Positions 16,857 to 25,035 are shown, numbered from the stretch's first letter. The stretch is DNA of 64,000 nucleotides from Anaerolineales bacterium (GCA_020850595.1 JADZEK010000159.1:41960-105959); one strand, 5' to 3'. Translations and numbers: made by a program. The notes: generated by a model from the letters alone, not told the origin.

Positions 16857-17604
16857 CGCCACGTCAGCCCTGAACGCGCTTCGTCAGGAACATGCGGCTT
16901 TCTTGCGGGTGGTCGCGCACGCCCTGCGGACGCCGCTGCAATCCCTCCAGGGCTTCGCGGAAATGCTGGAACCTGGCCTTCCGCCCGCCCAGGTCGAGCA
17001 CTACCTGAGCTTCATCAAGCGCGACACCGCTCACCTGGCGGCGGTCGTGGATGACCTGTGCCTACGCCACGAGCTGGAGCGGGGGGCGCTGGTGCTGTTT
17101 CCGGCGGCCATTGATGTGGGCGCCATCCTGGTGGAGCTTGCCGGCAGCTTCGAAGCCCGTCTGCCGGACTGTGTGGTCGGCTTCGAGTACGCCGACGACC
17201 TTCCGGCCGCCTTCGCCGACCCGGACCGGCTGCTCCACATTTTGGGCACGCTCCTCCTCAACGCCGAGCGCTGCCGTCCAAGTGCGCGTGGCCCCGGCTG
17301 GCTGACGATCAACGCGCGGCATGAACCGGTTGCGCGGCAGGTAGTGTTTGTCGTGGATGACGATGGGCCGCGCGTGCCCGCCGAGTATGCCGCCGCGCTC
17401 TTTGAGCCATTTCCGATACTGCCGGCGGCGCTTGGGCGGCCACGGCATGGCATCGGCCTGGGGCTGTACGCGGCACGTGAGGTGGCGCGGCAGATGGGCG
17501 GGGACGTGTGCCTGTCCTCCGAAATGGGAGCTTCGGGCCGGCAGTTCGGCAACGCCTTTGTGGCACGTGTGCCGGCGTTCGCTGGGCAGGTGGGCCATGC
17601 CTGA
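16840..17604 (+). CDS. Soluble histidine kinase (HisKA-HATPase)
   Basis: A 254-residue kinase core without TM or sensory domain. H27 in VVAHALRTPLQ is the phospho-acceptor. The ATPase domain shows LLLNAERC as a poor N box, DDDGPRVP in the G1 position and GIGLGLY as G2. The N box lacks the usual HNA pattern, so ATP binding may be weak. It overlaps the upstream nuclease gene by 17 bp and the downstream receiver gene by 8 bp, indicating strict cotranslation with both regulators. Confidence 0.82.
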   Translation: MTPTTDATSALNALRQEHAAFLRVVAHALRTPLQSLQGFAEMLEPGLPPAQVEHYLSFIKRDTAHLAAVVDDLCLRHELERGALVLFPAAIDVGAILVELAGSFEARLPDCVVGFEYADDLPAAFADPDRLLHILGTLLLNAERCRPSARGPGWLTINARHEPVARQVVFVVDDDGPRVPAEYAAALFEPFPILPAALGRPRHGIGLGLYAAREVARQMGGDVCLSSEMGASGRQFGNAFVARVPAFAGQVGHA

Positions 17605-17980
17605 TGTCTTGGTCGTGGAAGACGATTTCGCCCTGGGCGAGTTCGTGCGCCGGGCGCTTGAGCGGGATGGCATCCCCTTTCGGCTGGCGCAGGATGGCGG
17701 GGAAGCGTTGAGCCTGGCCGCCGAGCAGTGGCCGGCGGTGGTGCTGCTCGATCTGACGCTGCCTGGTACGCTCGACGGCTGGCAAGTCTGGGACGCGCTG
17801 CTCAATAGGGCGGATGGGCAGTCCATGCGCGTGATCCTGTTCGCGGCAGAGCTGGACAGCCACGATCGTCAGCAGGCACAACAGCGGGCCGCCTGGGCGG
17901 TCCTGCGCAAGCCGGTGAGCAGGGTGCAACTGGTTGATCGGGTGCGCCGGGCGTTAGCGGAGAGCGCCATCCATGGCTGA
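17597..17980 (+). CDS. Single-domain response regulator
   Basis: A 127-residue receiver domain only. The acidic pocket (E8-D9-D10), phospho-acceptor D52 in LLDLTLPG and conserved Lys in LRKP are present. It starts inside the kinase gene (ATG 17597, eight bases before its stop) and overlaps the next regulator by 8 bp. With no output domain it probably acts as a phosphate shuttle or protein-interaction switch between the two kinases and the OmpR-type regulator. Confidence 0.88.
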   Translation: MPDVLVVEDDFALGEFVRRALERDGIPFRLAQDGGEALSLAAEQWPAVVLLDLTLPGTLDGWQVWDALLNRADGQSMRVILFAAELDSHDRQQAQQRAAWAVLRKPVSRVQLVDRVRRALAESAIHG

Positions 17981-18713
17981 GCCGACTGCACTGCGCCAGC
18001 GGATTCTGCTGGTGGAAGACGAGGCAGCCCTGCTTGTCTTCTACCGGAAGGTGCTGGAAGAGGCCGGTTTCCACGTTCGAGCGGCGCGCAGCGGGCCGGA
18101 GGCCCTGGCAGCCTTTACCGAGTTCAGCCCCGACCTGGTACTGCTCGACTTGATGCTCCTGGGCGACATGGATGGCTTCGATGTCCTGACGGCGCTCCGC
18201 GCCCGCAGCCCGGTGCGCATCATCATCCTGACCGGCCAGTCCGGCGACGCTCGGGTGGTGCGCGGGCTGAACCTGGGCGCCGACAACTACCTGGCAAAGC
18301 CCATCTCGGGCGCGCAGCTTGTGGCGCGCGTGCGAGCGCAGGTCCGCCGGACGCCCGGCGGGAATCTGGCGCCTGATCGCAGCCGCCGGCTGTTCTGCTA
18401 CGGCGACCTGGTCATTGACCTGGGCCGGAGCCAGATGCTGCTCCGCGGCAGGCGCGTGGTGTTAGGCGACGTCGAGCGCCGCCTATTGGAACGGCTGCTG
18501 CAAACGCCTGGCCGGTTGGTAGGCTACGCCGAGTTGATGGAGGCGGGCTGGGGCGTGATCCAACCGAACATCCACCGAGAGGAAATCCACCAGGTGCTCA
18601 ACATGGCTTATCGCCTGCGGCGCAAGCTGCGCCAGGCGGAGGGGCGAGAGGTGCTCGAGACGGTGACCAGTGCCGGCCTGGTCATCGCAGCGCCGGACGA
18701 GGTCCGCGACTAG
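17973..18713 (+). CDS. OmpR/PhoB-family response regulator
   Basis: A 246-residue regulator. The receiver has E15-D16-E17 and phospho-acceptor D59 in LVLLDLMLLG, a Thr in IILTG and Lys in LAKP. A winged-helix DNA-binding domain covers about residues 140-240. A plausible target is transcription of the element's own transfer genes, because it lies between them and the replication genes, but no binding site was identified. It overlaps the previous receiver gene and is followed 3 bases later by the prepilin peptidase. Confidence 0.9.
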   Translation: MAEPTALRQRILLVEDEAALLVFYRKVLEEAGFHVRAARSGPEALAAFTEFSPDLVLLDLMLLGDMDGFDVLTALRARSPVRIIILTGQSGDARVVRGLNLGADNYLAKPISGAQLVARVRAQVRRTPGGNLAPDRSRRLFCYGDLVIDLGRSQMLLRGRRVVLGDVERRLLERLLQTPGRLVGYAELMEAGWGVIQPNIHREEIHQVLNMAYRLRRKLRQAEGREVLETVTSAGLVIAAPDEVRD

Positions 18714-18716
18714 GCC

Positions 18717-19256
18717 ATGCCTCAGATCCAACACGACGCTCTGCAGTGGGCTGTGCGCACTGCTATGACCACCTTGCTGGTGGGCTTGGCCGTTTACGAC
18801 TGGCGTCACCATCGCGTGCCCAACTGGGTGGTACGGCCAATCCTGGTGACGGGTGCTGCATCACTTCTCGCACGGCTCGGTTTGGGTCAACTCGGACCCG
18901 CTGCCCTGGCCATAGCGGCGAGCACTTGGGCGGCCTGCCTGGTGCTGTGGTGGCTGCGCGCCTTCGGCGGCGGTGACATGAAACTGGTCATGGCGCTGAT
19001 CGCGCTCGCACCCGATTTGCGGCTCGTCTATTTGCTCTTGGCGGCCGTGCTGGGCGGCTTGCTGCTCAACCTGGCCCTGGGCGAAGGGCCAAGCGGCCTC
19101 CGACGGCTGGCGGCGCTGCTGGCCACTGCCAGCCACGGCGCGCTTCCCACGCGTGCCGAGATCACCGCAGCGTACGAGGCGCGCGGCCGGCCGATCTCGT
19201 TCGCGTTCTGCCTGGCCGGCATCGTGTACGTGTGGCTGGTCTGGGCGGGATTGTAG
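18717..19256 (+). CDS. A24-family prepilin peptidase (TadV/CpaA-type)
   Basis: A 179-residue polytopic membrane aspartic peptidase. The two catalytic aspartates are visible: D28 in YDWRHHRVPN and D87 in GGGDMK. It lacks the N-terminal methylase domain of PilD, as in the short CpaA/TadV type. Such enzymes cut the leader of type IV prepilins at the membrane face. No typical prepilin (GFTLIE-like motif) is seen in the window, so its substrate is unknown. Embedding in the signalling operon, 3-bp gaps on both sides, suggests it is a regular part of this ICE family. Confidence 0.85.
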   Translation: MPQIQHDALQWAVRTAMTTLLVGLAVYDWRHHRVPNWVVRPILVTGAASLLARLGLGQLGPAALAIAASTWAACLVLWWLRAFGGGDMKLVMALIALAPDLRLVYLLLAAVLGGLLLNLALGEGPSGLRRLAALLATASHGALPTRAEITAAYEARGRPISFAFCLAGIVYVWLVWAGL

Positions 19257-19258
19257 CC

Positions 19259-20332
19259 ATGCCCGAGATACCGCCCACGATCCGGCTGCCCAACACCGAG
19301 GCCTTTCGTCCCCAGAACCTCTGGGAAACGGTGCAGGCGTTCAACCAGCGGCTGCGCTCGGGCAACCTGGAAAACTATCGGCCCGCGCCGCTGGGGTTCC
19401 CGCAGCTCGACGCCTGCCTGGGCGGGGGCCTGCGCGCCGAAGACCTGTGCCTCGTCGGGGGCATGCAAAACGTGGGCAAGACCATCTTCGTGCTGCAGGT
19501 GGCGCGCAACCTGGCCGCGGCCGGCGAGGTGCTGCCCATCGTGGTGTGCTATGAGCATGGCCCGGAGACCTTACTCCACCGACTGTTGTGCCTGGAATCC
19601 GTAGACGATGCCGATAGTGCCAATCCCCACGGTGTGACCCGGGATGCCATCGAAAAGGGCGTCCTGGCCTACTACGATGCAAACCCAGCCCCCCAAGCGC
19701 GGCAGCGGCTGGACCTGGATTGGCTACTGGCGAATGTTCCGGGCGTAGACCAGGCCTGGTACCGGCTTCGGGACTATCTCTGGCGGCTGTGGCTGGTGGC
19801 GGGTGACGGGCTCGAAACCACGGTGCCGGTGCTGCATGAGTATGTGCGCATGGCCCAACAATTGGGGTTCGCGCGTGTTCTGCTGATCGTTGACTACGCC
19901 CAGCGCGTCCCGCTGGCCCCCCGGGCTGACGGAAGCCAGTTGACCGAGCATCAGCGCATTGACCAGGTCATGCGCGGGCTCAAAGGCATCGCCATGAAAC
20001 TCGGCGTGCCGGTGTTGGCAGTGGCGGCTGCGGATGAGACCGCCCTGCGCCGCCAGAGGGTTCACTTCGAGGACTTGTGGGGGCCGGCCACCGTGCAATA
20101 TGAACCGGACGTAGCCATTGTGCTCAACCGGGATGCGGTCGCGAATGATGACCAGCGCAAGGTGAGAATCGCCATTGAGAAGAACCGCCACGGGCCGAGC
20201 GATGTCGAGTTCTGCCACCGCTTGGCGGGTGAACACTACCGCCTCACGGCTGCCGGCGACCGGCTCGAACACCCTTCCAGCTATCAAACCGAGCGGCTCC
20301 CAGCCGATTCCGGTCACCGCAATAGACGTTAG
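19259..20332 (+). CDS. DnaB-helicase-like RecA-fold ATPase
   Basis: A 357-residue protein starting 2 bases after the peptidase stop. Walker A GGMQNVGKT is at about residues 67-75 and Walker B LLIVDYAQ near 208-215. A region with DQVMRGLKGIAMKLGVPV matches the DnaB C-terminal helicase core, where LK..A..L..PV follows the Walker B strand. The N-terminal DnaB dimerisation domain is absent. It probably loads or acts as a replicative helicase with the element's DnaG-like primase, though RecA-fold DnaB relatives without helicase activity exist. Confidence 0.75.
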   Translation: MPEIPPTIRLPNTEAFRPQNLWETVQAFNQRLRSGNLENYRPAPLGFPQLDACLGGGLRAEDLCLVGGMQNVGKTIFVLQVARNLAAAGEVLPIVVCYEHGPETLLHRLLCLESVDDADSANPHGVTRDAIEKGVLAYYDANPAPQARQRLDLDWLLANVPGVDQAWYRLRDYLWRLWLVAGDGLETTVPVLHEYVRMAQQLGFARVLLIVDYAQRVPLAPRADGSQLTEHQRIDQVMRGLKGIAMKLGVPVLAVAAADETALRRQRVHFEDLWGPATVQYEPDVAIVLNRDAVANDDQRKVRIAIEKNRHGPSDVEFCHRLAGEHYRLTAAGDRLEHPSSYQTERLPADSGHRNRR

Positions 20333-20414
20333 TCCGGCGCATACTCACCCCGACTCTGGCCGTAAGCTAGCCAGCCGCCAACCCCGGATGGCATCGGCCG
20401 CTCACTCTATGGTA

Positions 20415-20452
20415 TATAATGCGAACTACAGTATCACACACCTGCACGGAGG
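20415..20452 (+). promoter_or_regulatory. Promoter -10 and ribosome site for the XRE operon
   Basis: A perfect TATAAT is at 20415-20420. No good -35 hexamer was found at 16-18 bp upstream, so an activator or extended element may be needed. GGAGG at 20448-20452 lies five bases before the GTG at 20458 and fixes that start. This separates the four-gene XRE operon from the DnaB-like gene, which ends at 20332. Confidence 0.55.
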
Positions 20453-20457
20453 CAGAC

Positions 20458-20856
20458 GTGGCCCGTACGCTGTCTTTGGCCGAGAAGCTTGACCTGCTGT
20501 TTCAGTACGGCGAATCCCGTGGTATTTCCCCGGCTTACCGCACGATTGCCGATGCCACGGACGAGAACGCCAATAACATCCGCAAGATACACCGTGGGGA
20601 AAACACCAACCCAGGGCTCAAAATCCTGACCGCGCTGGTCAGGTACTTCCGGGTGGATCTGGCCTACTTTAACTGCCAGACCAAGGCCGAATGCCAGGCC
20701 TACCTGGCCAAGTACCCTGCCGAGCACGAGCTTGACGAAATCAAGCTGCGGGCTAACGGCATGTCAGAGGCCGGGTTAGCGGCCCTACGCGCTATGATGG
20801 ACATCGTGCGCAAGGGCGAAGGGCTGCCGCCGTTCGAGTCCTCGGAGGATAAGTAG
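20458..20856 (+). CDS. XRE-like HTH transcriptional regulator
   Basis: A 132-residue protein with a helix-turn-helix region at about residues 20-60 (YRTIADATDENANNI and a following recognition helix) and a polar C-terminal half. GTG 20458 was chosen because GGAGG lies 5 bases before it; an earlier ATG at 20419 lies inside the promoter. It is the first gene of an operon with an ImmA/IrrE-like peptidase, a membrane protein and a phytoene-synthase-like enzyme. Family knowledge: ImmA/IrrE peptidases often cleave or bind a partner XRE repressor, so this is the probable partner of the next gene. Confidence 0.75.
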   Translation: MARTLSLAEKLDLLFQYGESRGISPAYRTIADATDENANNIRKIHRGENTNPGLKILTALVRYFRVDLAYFNCQTKAECQAYLAKYPAEHELDEIKLRANGMSEAGLAALRAMMDIVRKGEGLPPFESSEDK

Positions 20857-20900
20857 GCTGGGTGAAGTCGGCGTCGTTGGTGTTGGCAGGGGAGGGTCAA

Positions 20901-21443
20901 ATGGTGAACTTGTCTCTGCGGGCGCGGCTTCTTCAGCTAATTGACAGTTGGGAGTACGACTTTTCTCGGTTCGACATAGCCGACTTCACCGCGTGGGTCG
21001 CGGCGCGTCGCGGCCGGCCTATCCGGGTCATGCCTATGTCGCTCCCGCCGGAGTTGTTTGGGGGGTGGATTGAGAGCGACACCGCCGACTACCTGTTCTA
21101 CGAAAACGAGCCCCTGCACGTCCACACCGTTCATATTCTCCTTCACGAGCTATCCCACATTCTCTTGGGGCACAAGACGGTCCGCGTGTGCGGTGCTCTG
21201 AGCACCACGGCCCAAGCGGCGCACGCCCCGGAAGACGCGCAGCCAAGTCAGGCTTTGAACGGCCTCTTCCGAAAAGTGGGCTACGCGGATGAGCAGGAAA
21301 TCGAGGCTGAAACCCTGTCTAGCCTGATCCAGCACCGTGTGTATCAGCAGGCCGGCCTTGCCGCGCTTAGCCATATCGGCCAGGGTCCCGAAATGCGGCA
21401 GTTCATGCAAGGTTTGGGGATGGATGGTGGACAGGGCGGGTAG
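20901..21443 (+). CDS. ImmA/IrrE-family zinc metallopeptidase
   Basis: A 180-residue protein with the zinc motif H82-E83-L-S-H86 in LLHELSHILLG. The downstream EIEAETLSSL segment has the Glu expected as the third ligand. ATG 20901 was chosen because GGGGAGGG is directly upstream; a GTG at 20862 is in frame but has no ribosome site. It follows the XRE gene by 44 bp and precedes the membrane protein by 3 bp. Likely role: signal-dependent inactivation of the XRE regulator. Confidence 0.82.
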   Translation: MVNLSLRARLLQLIDSWEYDFSRFDIADFTAWVAARRGRPIRVMPMSLPPELFGGWIESDTADYLFYENEPLHVHTVHILLHELSHILLGHKTVRVCGALSTTAQAAHAPEDAQPSQALNGLFRKVGYADEQEIEAETLSSLIQHRVYQQAGLAALSHIGQGPEMRQFMQGLGMDGGQGG

Positions 21444-21446
21444 GCC

Positions 21447-22436
21447 ATGTCCATAAACGGCTTGGCTGCCCTGGTGGGTTGGGGGATGATCCTTTGGCGC
21501 CTTCCGCGCGTCCAGCTTCGCTCGGCCCACGCGCTTTACACGTTCGCCACGCTGGTCTGCTTTACCCTCGCCGCGACCTTCAGTGCTCCGTTCGTAGCGA
21601 GCTGGGTAGACACCCGAACGCGTCTGGCCGCCTTAAGCTTGCTGGTGGAGTATTTGTGCGCCATTGCCGCCGCCGGCGTTTGGGCGCTGAGCTGCTTGAG
21701 CTTGGATAAGGCACTTCGCTCACGGCGCTGGCTGATTGCCCTCGCCCCGGCCATTGCAGCCGGCCTGTTGGCGATCTGGTGGGCTTTTCTTCCCGAGATG
21801 ACCCCTGCGCGCTCGGAGACGGCCACGGGAGAGTTGCTGTTTACCGCCCTGGCGCAGGGTTACGCCCTGGCGATTGTAGCCGCTATCGCAGTTCCGGCCC
21901 TTGCGCGCCGTGCAGCCAGCGAGCCCGCACTGCCTATTCGGTTTCGTCTGCTGTGCATCCTCGCCACACAGATTATCTTGGCAGTCTGGTTGGGGGCGAG
22001 GACGATCCTGGGGCCGCTGGTGCTCTTGGGAGCTCTGCCGCGCACCTACTCCTTCTCCTTCGTAAACATGCTGATTGGCTTGATGATCCTGGCCTACACG
22101 GCCTCTCTGCTGCCTCCGCGATTTCTAATTGACCTTGCGCGCTGGGTGGTCCGTGGCCGGGATTGGCTGACATTACGCCGCCTGTGCCACGTTGAACGGC
22201 AGACTGCCCGCCTGCTAAACGCCTTGCCTGTCGCAGTGCCGTTGGCTGAGGCCTGGAGTATTCCCGATTACGCCATATACCGGGTGGCAATCGCAATCCT
22301 CGACCGGCGCAAGGCGCTGGGTGCCACTCCCAGCTCCAAGGCCCAGGGGCTAGCGATGCGCCTTAATCAGTTGGTGGCCGAGTCCCCTGACTACTTCGAA
22401 GTCGTGCGCCGCCTGCAGCGGATTGATTCACATTGA
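21447..22436 (+). CDS. Polytopic membrane protein, MAB_1171c/DUF6545-like
   Basis: A 329-residue protein with about seven hydrophobic segments in the first ~235 residues and a soluble C-terminal domain of about 95 residues (from RGRDWLTLRRL). This plan, together with an upstream XRE and ImmA pair, matches the MAB_1171c family (putative transporter with DUF6545) known mostly from actinobacteria. The assignment is from remembered architecture and neighbourhood, not an alignment. The stop codon overlaps the TTG start of the next gene, so membrane protein and isoprenoid enzyme are translationally coupled. Confidence 0.6.
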   Translation: MSINGLAALVGWGMILWRLPRVQLRSAHALYTFATLVCFTLAATFSAPFVASWVDTRTRLAALSLLVEYLCAIAAAGVWALSCLSLDKALRSRRWLIALAPAIAAGLLAIWWAFLPEMTPARSETATGELLFTALAQGYALAIVAAIAVPALARRAASEPALPIRFRLLCILATQIILAVWLGARTILGPLVLLGALPRTYSFSFVNMLIGLMILAYTASLLPPRFLIDLARWVVRGRDWLTLRRLCHVERQTARLLNALPVAVPLAEAWSIPDYAIYRVAIAILDRRKALGATPSSKAQGLAMRLNQLVAESPDYFEVVRRLQRIDSH

Positions 22437-23341
22437 ACCACAACTCAGGCTCGTCCGAGGCAATGCCGCCATTGCCCTTACGCCCGGCCTACGCAGCCGC
22501 CGAGAGTTTCATTCGGCAGCACGAGGGTATGTTCTACACCGTGTCCCGGTTCCTGCCCCCCGATCGCCGGGTCGCCATGCGCGTTGCGTTCGCCTTCTTC
22601 CGGCTGGCCGACAACCAGGTGGATCACAGGCAGGTCTCGCTGGCTGAATTCCAGGCCTGGCGCCAGCAGGCACTCCGCCCGGCCGCCCAGCAGACCGATC
22701 CCATCCTTGCCGCCTGGGCCGACGTCCGTGAGCGCTACGCCATCGAGCCGCGCTATGTCAATGACCTACTGGACGGCATCGAGATGGACGCGGCGCCGCG
22801 CCGATACGCGACGCTGGACGAGCTGAGGGACTACTGCTATCACGTCGCCGGCACGGTTGGGCTGCTCTCCTTGAAGTTGATGCACTTGGCGCCAGGGGTC
22901 ACGTTTGAGCAAGCCGCGCCCCATGCGGTGGAGCTTTGCACGGCGCTGCAGTTGATCAACATCGTGCGGGACGTGGGCGAAGATCTGGATTCCGGGCGGA
23001 TATATCTGCCCCTAGATAAACTCACAGTACACGGCCTCACCTATGCAGACATCGAGGCGAGGGTCCATGACGATCGCTTCCAAGAGCTCATGGGACACCT
23101 GGCTAAGGTCGCCCGAAGCCATTACGATGCCGCGTGGCCGAAGCTGGTCCTTCTGTCGCGCACTGGTCGCTTCGTCGCGGGGGCAGGGGCAGTATATTAC
23201 CGGGCATTGCTGGACGAGCTGGAGCGCGGTGGCTTTGATGTGTTTCATGGACGGCTGCGGTTTTCTACGCTGCGCAAGCTCTGGATCGTGTTTTCTCGCT
23301 GGCCAGCCATTGCGCGGCCACGCCCGCTTTCGGTAAGTTGA
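22433..23341 (+). CDS. Phytoene/squalene synthase-family enzyme
   Basis: A 302-residue trans-isoprenyl-diphosphate synthase. Both Mg-binding aspartate motifs look intact: D60-N-Q-V-D64 in FFRLADNQVD and R-D180-V-G-E-D184 followed by SGRIYLP. The family joins two prenyl diphosphates head-to-head (phytoene from GGPP, or squalene from FPP). The substrate cannot be read. The TTG at 22433 overlaps the preceding stop; an ATG at 22463 is an alternative start. There are no other carotenoid genes in the window. It closes the four-gene operon and is followed by a terminator at 23391. Confidence 0.85.
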   Translation: MNHNSGSSEAMPPLPLRPAYAAAESFIRQHEGMFYTVSRFLPPDRRVAMRVAFAFFRLADNQVDHRQVSLAEFQAWRQQALRPAAQQTDPILAAWADVRERYAIEPRYVNDLLDGIEMDAAPRRYATLDELRDYCYHVAGTVGLLSLKLMHLAPGVTFEQAAPHAVELCTALQLINIVRDVGEDLDSGRIYLPLDKLTVHGLTYADIEARVHDDRFQELMGHLAKVARSHYDAAWPKLVLLSRTGRFVAGAGAVYYRALLDELERGGFDVFHGRLRFSTLRKLWIVFSRWPAIARPRPLSVS

Positions 23342-23390
23342 CAGGCCCTGGGACTCATTTACAATCCTGCCTGCCCGGAGTAATCCGGGT

Positions 23391-23425
23391 ACACCCCGTG
23401 GCCCCCCTCCGCGGGGTGTTTCATT
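23391..23425 (+). terminator. Intrinsic terminator of the phytoene-synthase operon
   Basis: ACACCCCG at 23391-23398 pairs with CGGGGTGT at 23412-23419, with a C-rich loop and a short T-rich tail (TTTCATT). It lies 50 bp after the operon's last stop codon. Confidence 0.75.
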
Positions 23426-23524
23426 GGGCTGTGAGAGTCCGCGTTGTCCACATTTGCGGCTTGCGTCATGGGGGCTAGGCATGCAGATAGGTAGGCGATA
23501 CGCGATTACTTGTATAATACATCG

Positions 23525-23635
23525 ACCGAGGCGCCCGCCAGGTCTGTGCTTCGGATGTAGGGTGCAGGCGTGGGCCGCGTGGCCAGGGGATAGCCGGAGA
23601 CCTTAGGCCGCTGCCAGCACAGCGGCTTTTGTTTT
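23525..23635 (+). ncRNA. Candidate structured leader RNA with terminator, before a nuclease gene
   Basis: A TATAAT at 23513-23518 predicts transcription from about 23525. The next ~80 bases are GC-rich and can fold: AGGTCT at 23540-23545 pairs with AGACCT at 23598-23603, enclosing a GGCC-GCGT-GGCC hairpin at 23573-23584. Then GCCGCTG (23607-23613) pairs perfectly with CAGCGGC (23620-23626) and is followed by TTTTGTTTT, a textbook intrinsic terminator that ends four bases before the ATG of the next gene. Either a short RNA is made here or this is an attenuator deciding expression of the nuclease island. I recognise no known riboswitch. The -35 is not clear. Confidence 0.5.
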
Positions 23636-23638
23636 GCC

Positions 23639-24910
23639 ATGTCCACCACTGAGCCTTCTCTGACTGACATCGAAGCGCTGGATCGCCAGGCGCTGGAAGC
23701 GTTGATTATTGACAACCCGGAACTAGAGCGGCTAGAAGCTCTGCTGGGCCAGTTCAACTTGTTTGAGGCCATCGGGGCGGTCCGGCAAGAGCTGCGGCAT
23801 TCGGACTTCCTGGCCTTTCTGTTGGACCCGGCGCAGAACCACGGGCTGGGCGACGCGTTTCTGAGGCAGTTCTTGCTGAAAGCGCGCCAGTCCACCGCCC
23901 TGTGGCCACCACTCCTATCCCCCATAAACCTGGCCGTGTGGGACCTCGACGATACGCTGGTGCTGCGCGAGTGGCACAACATCGATATCCTGCTGGTCAA
24001 TGAGCGGCACCGCTTTGCGGTGATCATTGAGAACAAGATCGACAGCGGCGAGCACTCGGGTCAGCTCGACCGATACTGGAAGACAATGGCAGCCCATTAC
24101 CCCGATTGGCCGACGGCTGGGCTGTTCCTGACGCCGGCCGGAAGAGAGGCCTCCGCCGAGGCCTATGCCAGCTTGGACTATGTGACGGTGGCGGCGCTGG
24201 TGGAGCGTCTGGCGGAGACGCGGCGAGCAACACTGGGCCCAGACGTGAGCATACTGCTCGCGCACTACGCGCAGATGCTGCGGAGGCATATCGTGAGCGA
24301 ATCCGAGATTTCCGAGTTGTGCCGCAGGATCTATCAGAAGCATCGGCGGGCGCTGGATCTGATCTATGAGCACAGGCCGGACCAGCAGGCGGTGATCTAC
24401 GATGTGCTAATTGAGCTCATCCGAACGACGCCGGGCCTGGTTCTCGACCAGAGCAGCAAGAGCTACATCCGCTTTCTGCCAGCAGCGTGGGACGTGCCGG
24501 TGCTGGCAGAGGGAGGCAGCTGGACGACGACAAAGCGCATCCTGTTGTTCCAGTTCACCAACGCTGCCAGCTCGCTGCGGCTGCATCTTACGATTGGACC
24601 GGGGCCCGAGAATGTCCGGTCTGGGCTGTTCGAGGCGGCCAGGCGCGGCGGGCCGCCGTTGCACAGCACGTACAACAAGCTGATGCCCAAGTACCACACG
24701 ATTTACGCCCGGACGTTCCTGACGGCGTCGGCCTATGAAGACGGCGACGATGAATCCCGCAAGAACCAGATTCTCAAGCAGTGGAAGGGATACATCGAGC
24801 AGGACCTGCCGGCCATGGAGAAGGTGCTGCAGTCGCAAGAGTGGCTATCACTGCCGCCGGCACCGATGCCCGGCCCAGCAAAACCGGAGACCTCGGAAGG
24901 TGTGCAGTGA
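23639..24910 (+). CDS. PD-(D/E)XK nuclease superfamily protein (PDDEXK_4-like)
   Basis: A 423-residue protein. The nuclease core is near residues 112-150: WHNIDILLVNE (Asp near 116), then VIIENKIDSGEH (E-N-K near 131-133) and QLDRYW, the usual D...E-x-K-x..Q order. The N-terminal part contains FLAFLLDPAQNHGLG, which is typical of the PDDEXK_4 family found in defence islands. The C-terminal half is unrecognised. The gene begins right after an intrinsic terminator, so expression needs readthrough or its own start. It precedes a second nuclease and a type I restriction operon. A role in defence is inferred. Confidence 0.72.
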   Translation: MSTTEPSLTDIEALDRQALEALIIDNPELERLEALLGQFNLFEAIGAVRQELRHSDFLAFLLDPAQNHGLGDAFLRQFLLKARQSTALWPPLLSPINLAVWDLDDTLVLREWHNIDILLVNERHRFAVIIENKIDSGEHSGQLDRYWKTMAAHYPDWPTAGLFLTPAGREASAEAYASLDYVTVAALVERLAETRRATLGPDVSILLAHYAQMLRRHIVSESEISELCRRIYQKHRRALDLIYEHRPDQQAVIYDVLIELIRTTPGLVLDQSSKSYIRFLPAAWDVPVLAEGGSWTTTKRILLFQFTNAASSLRLHLTIGPGPENVRSGLFEAARRGGPPLHSTYNKLMPKYHTIYARTFLTASAYEDGDDESRKNQILKQWKGYIEQDLPAMEKVLQSQEWLSLPPAPMPGPAKPETSEGVQ

Positions 24911-24976
24911 TGGACGCGGCCGGTAACCTGACCGGTTCTGATCCAATTGGGTGCGGGTTAGCGATGCCAGTCGGAT

Positions 24977-25026
24977 CAACGCTCACAATAGCCACACGCC
25001 ATGGCGGGCCCCGAATGTGAGCGTTG
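24977..25026. promoter_or_regulatory. 11-bp perfect inverted repeat abutting the ribosome site of the next gene
   Basis: CAACGCTCACA at 24977-24987 and TGTGAGCGTTG at 25016-25026 are exact complements, 28 bp apart, with GCCATGGC as a small palindrome inside. The right arm ends at the first base of the GGAGG (25026-25030) that serves the ATG at 25036. It could be a protein operator or an RNA stem that limits ribosome access. Confidence 0.5.
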
Positions 25027-25035
25027 GAGGACTCA

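Noticed and set aside
20862..20900. Earlier GTG start for the ImmA-like gene
   Set aside because: No ribosome site before it, whereas GGGGAGGG directly precedes ATG 20901.
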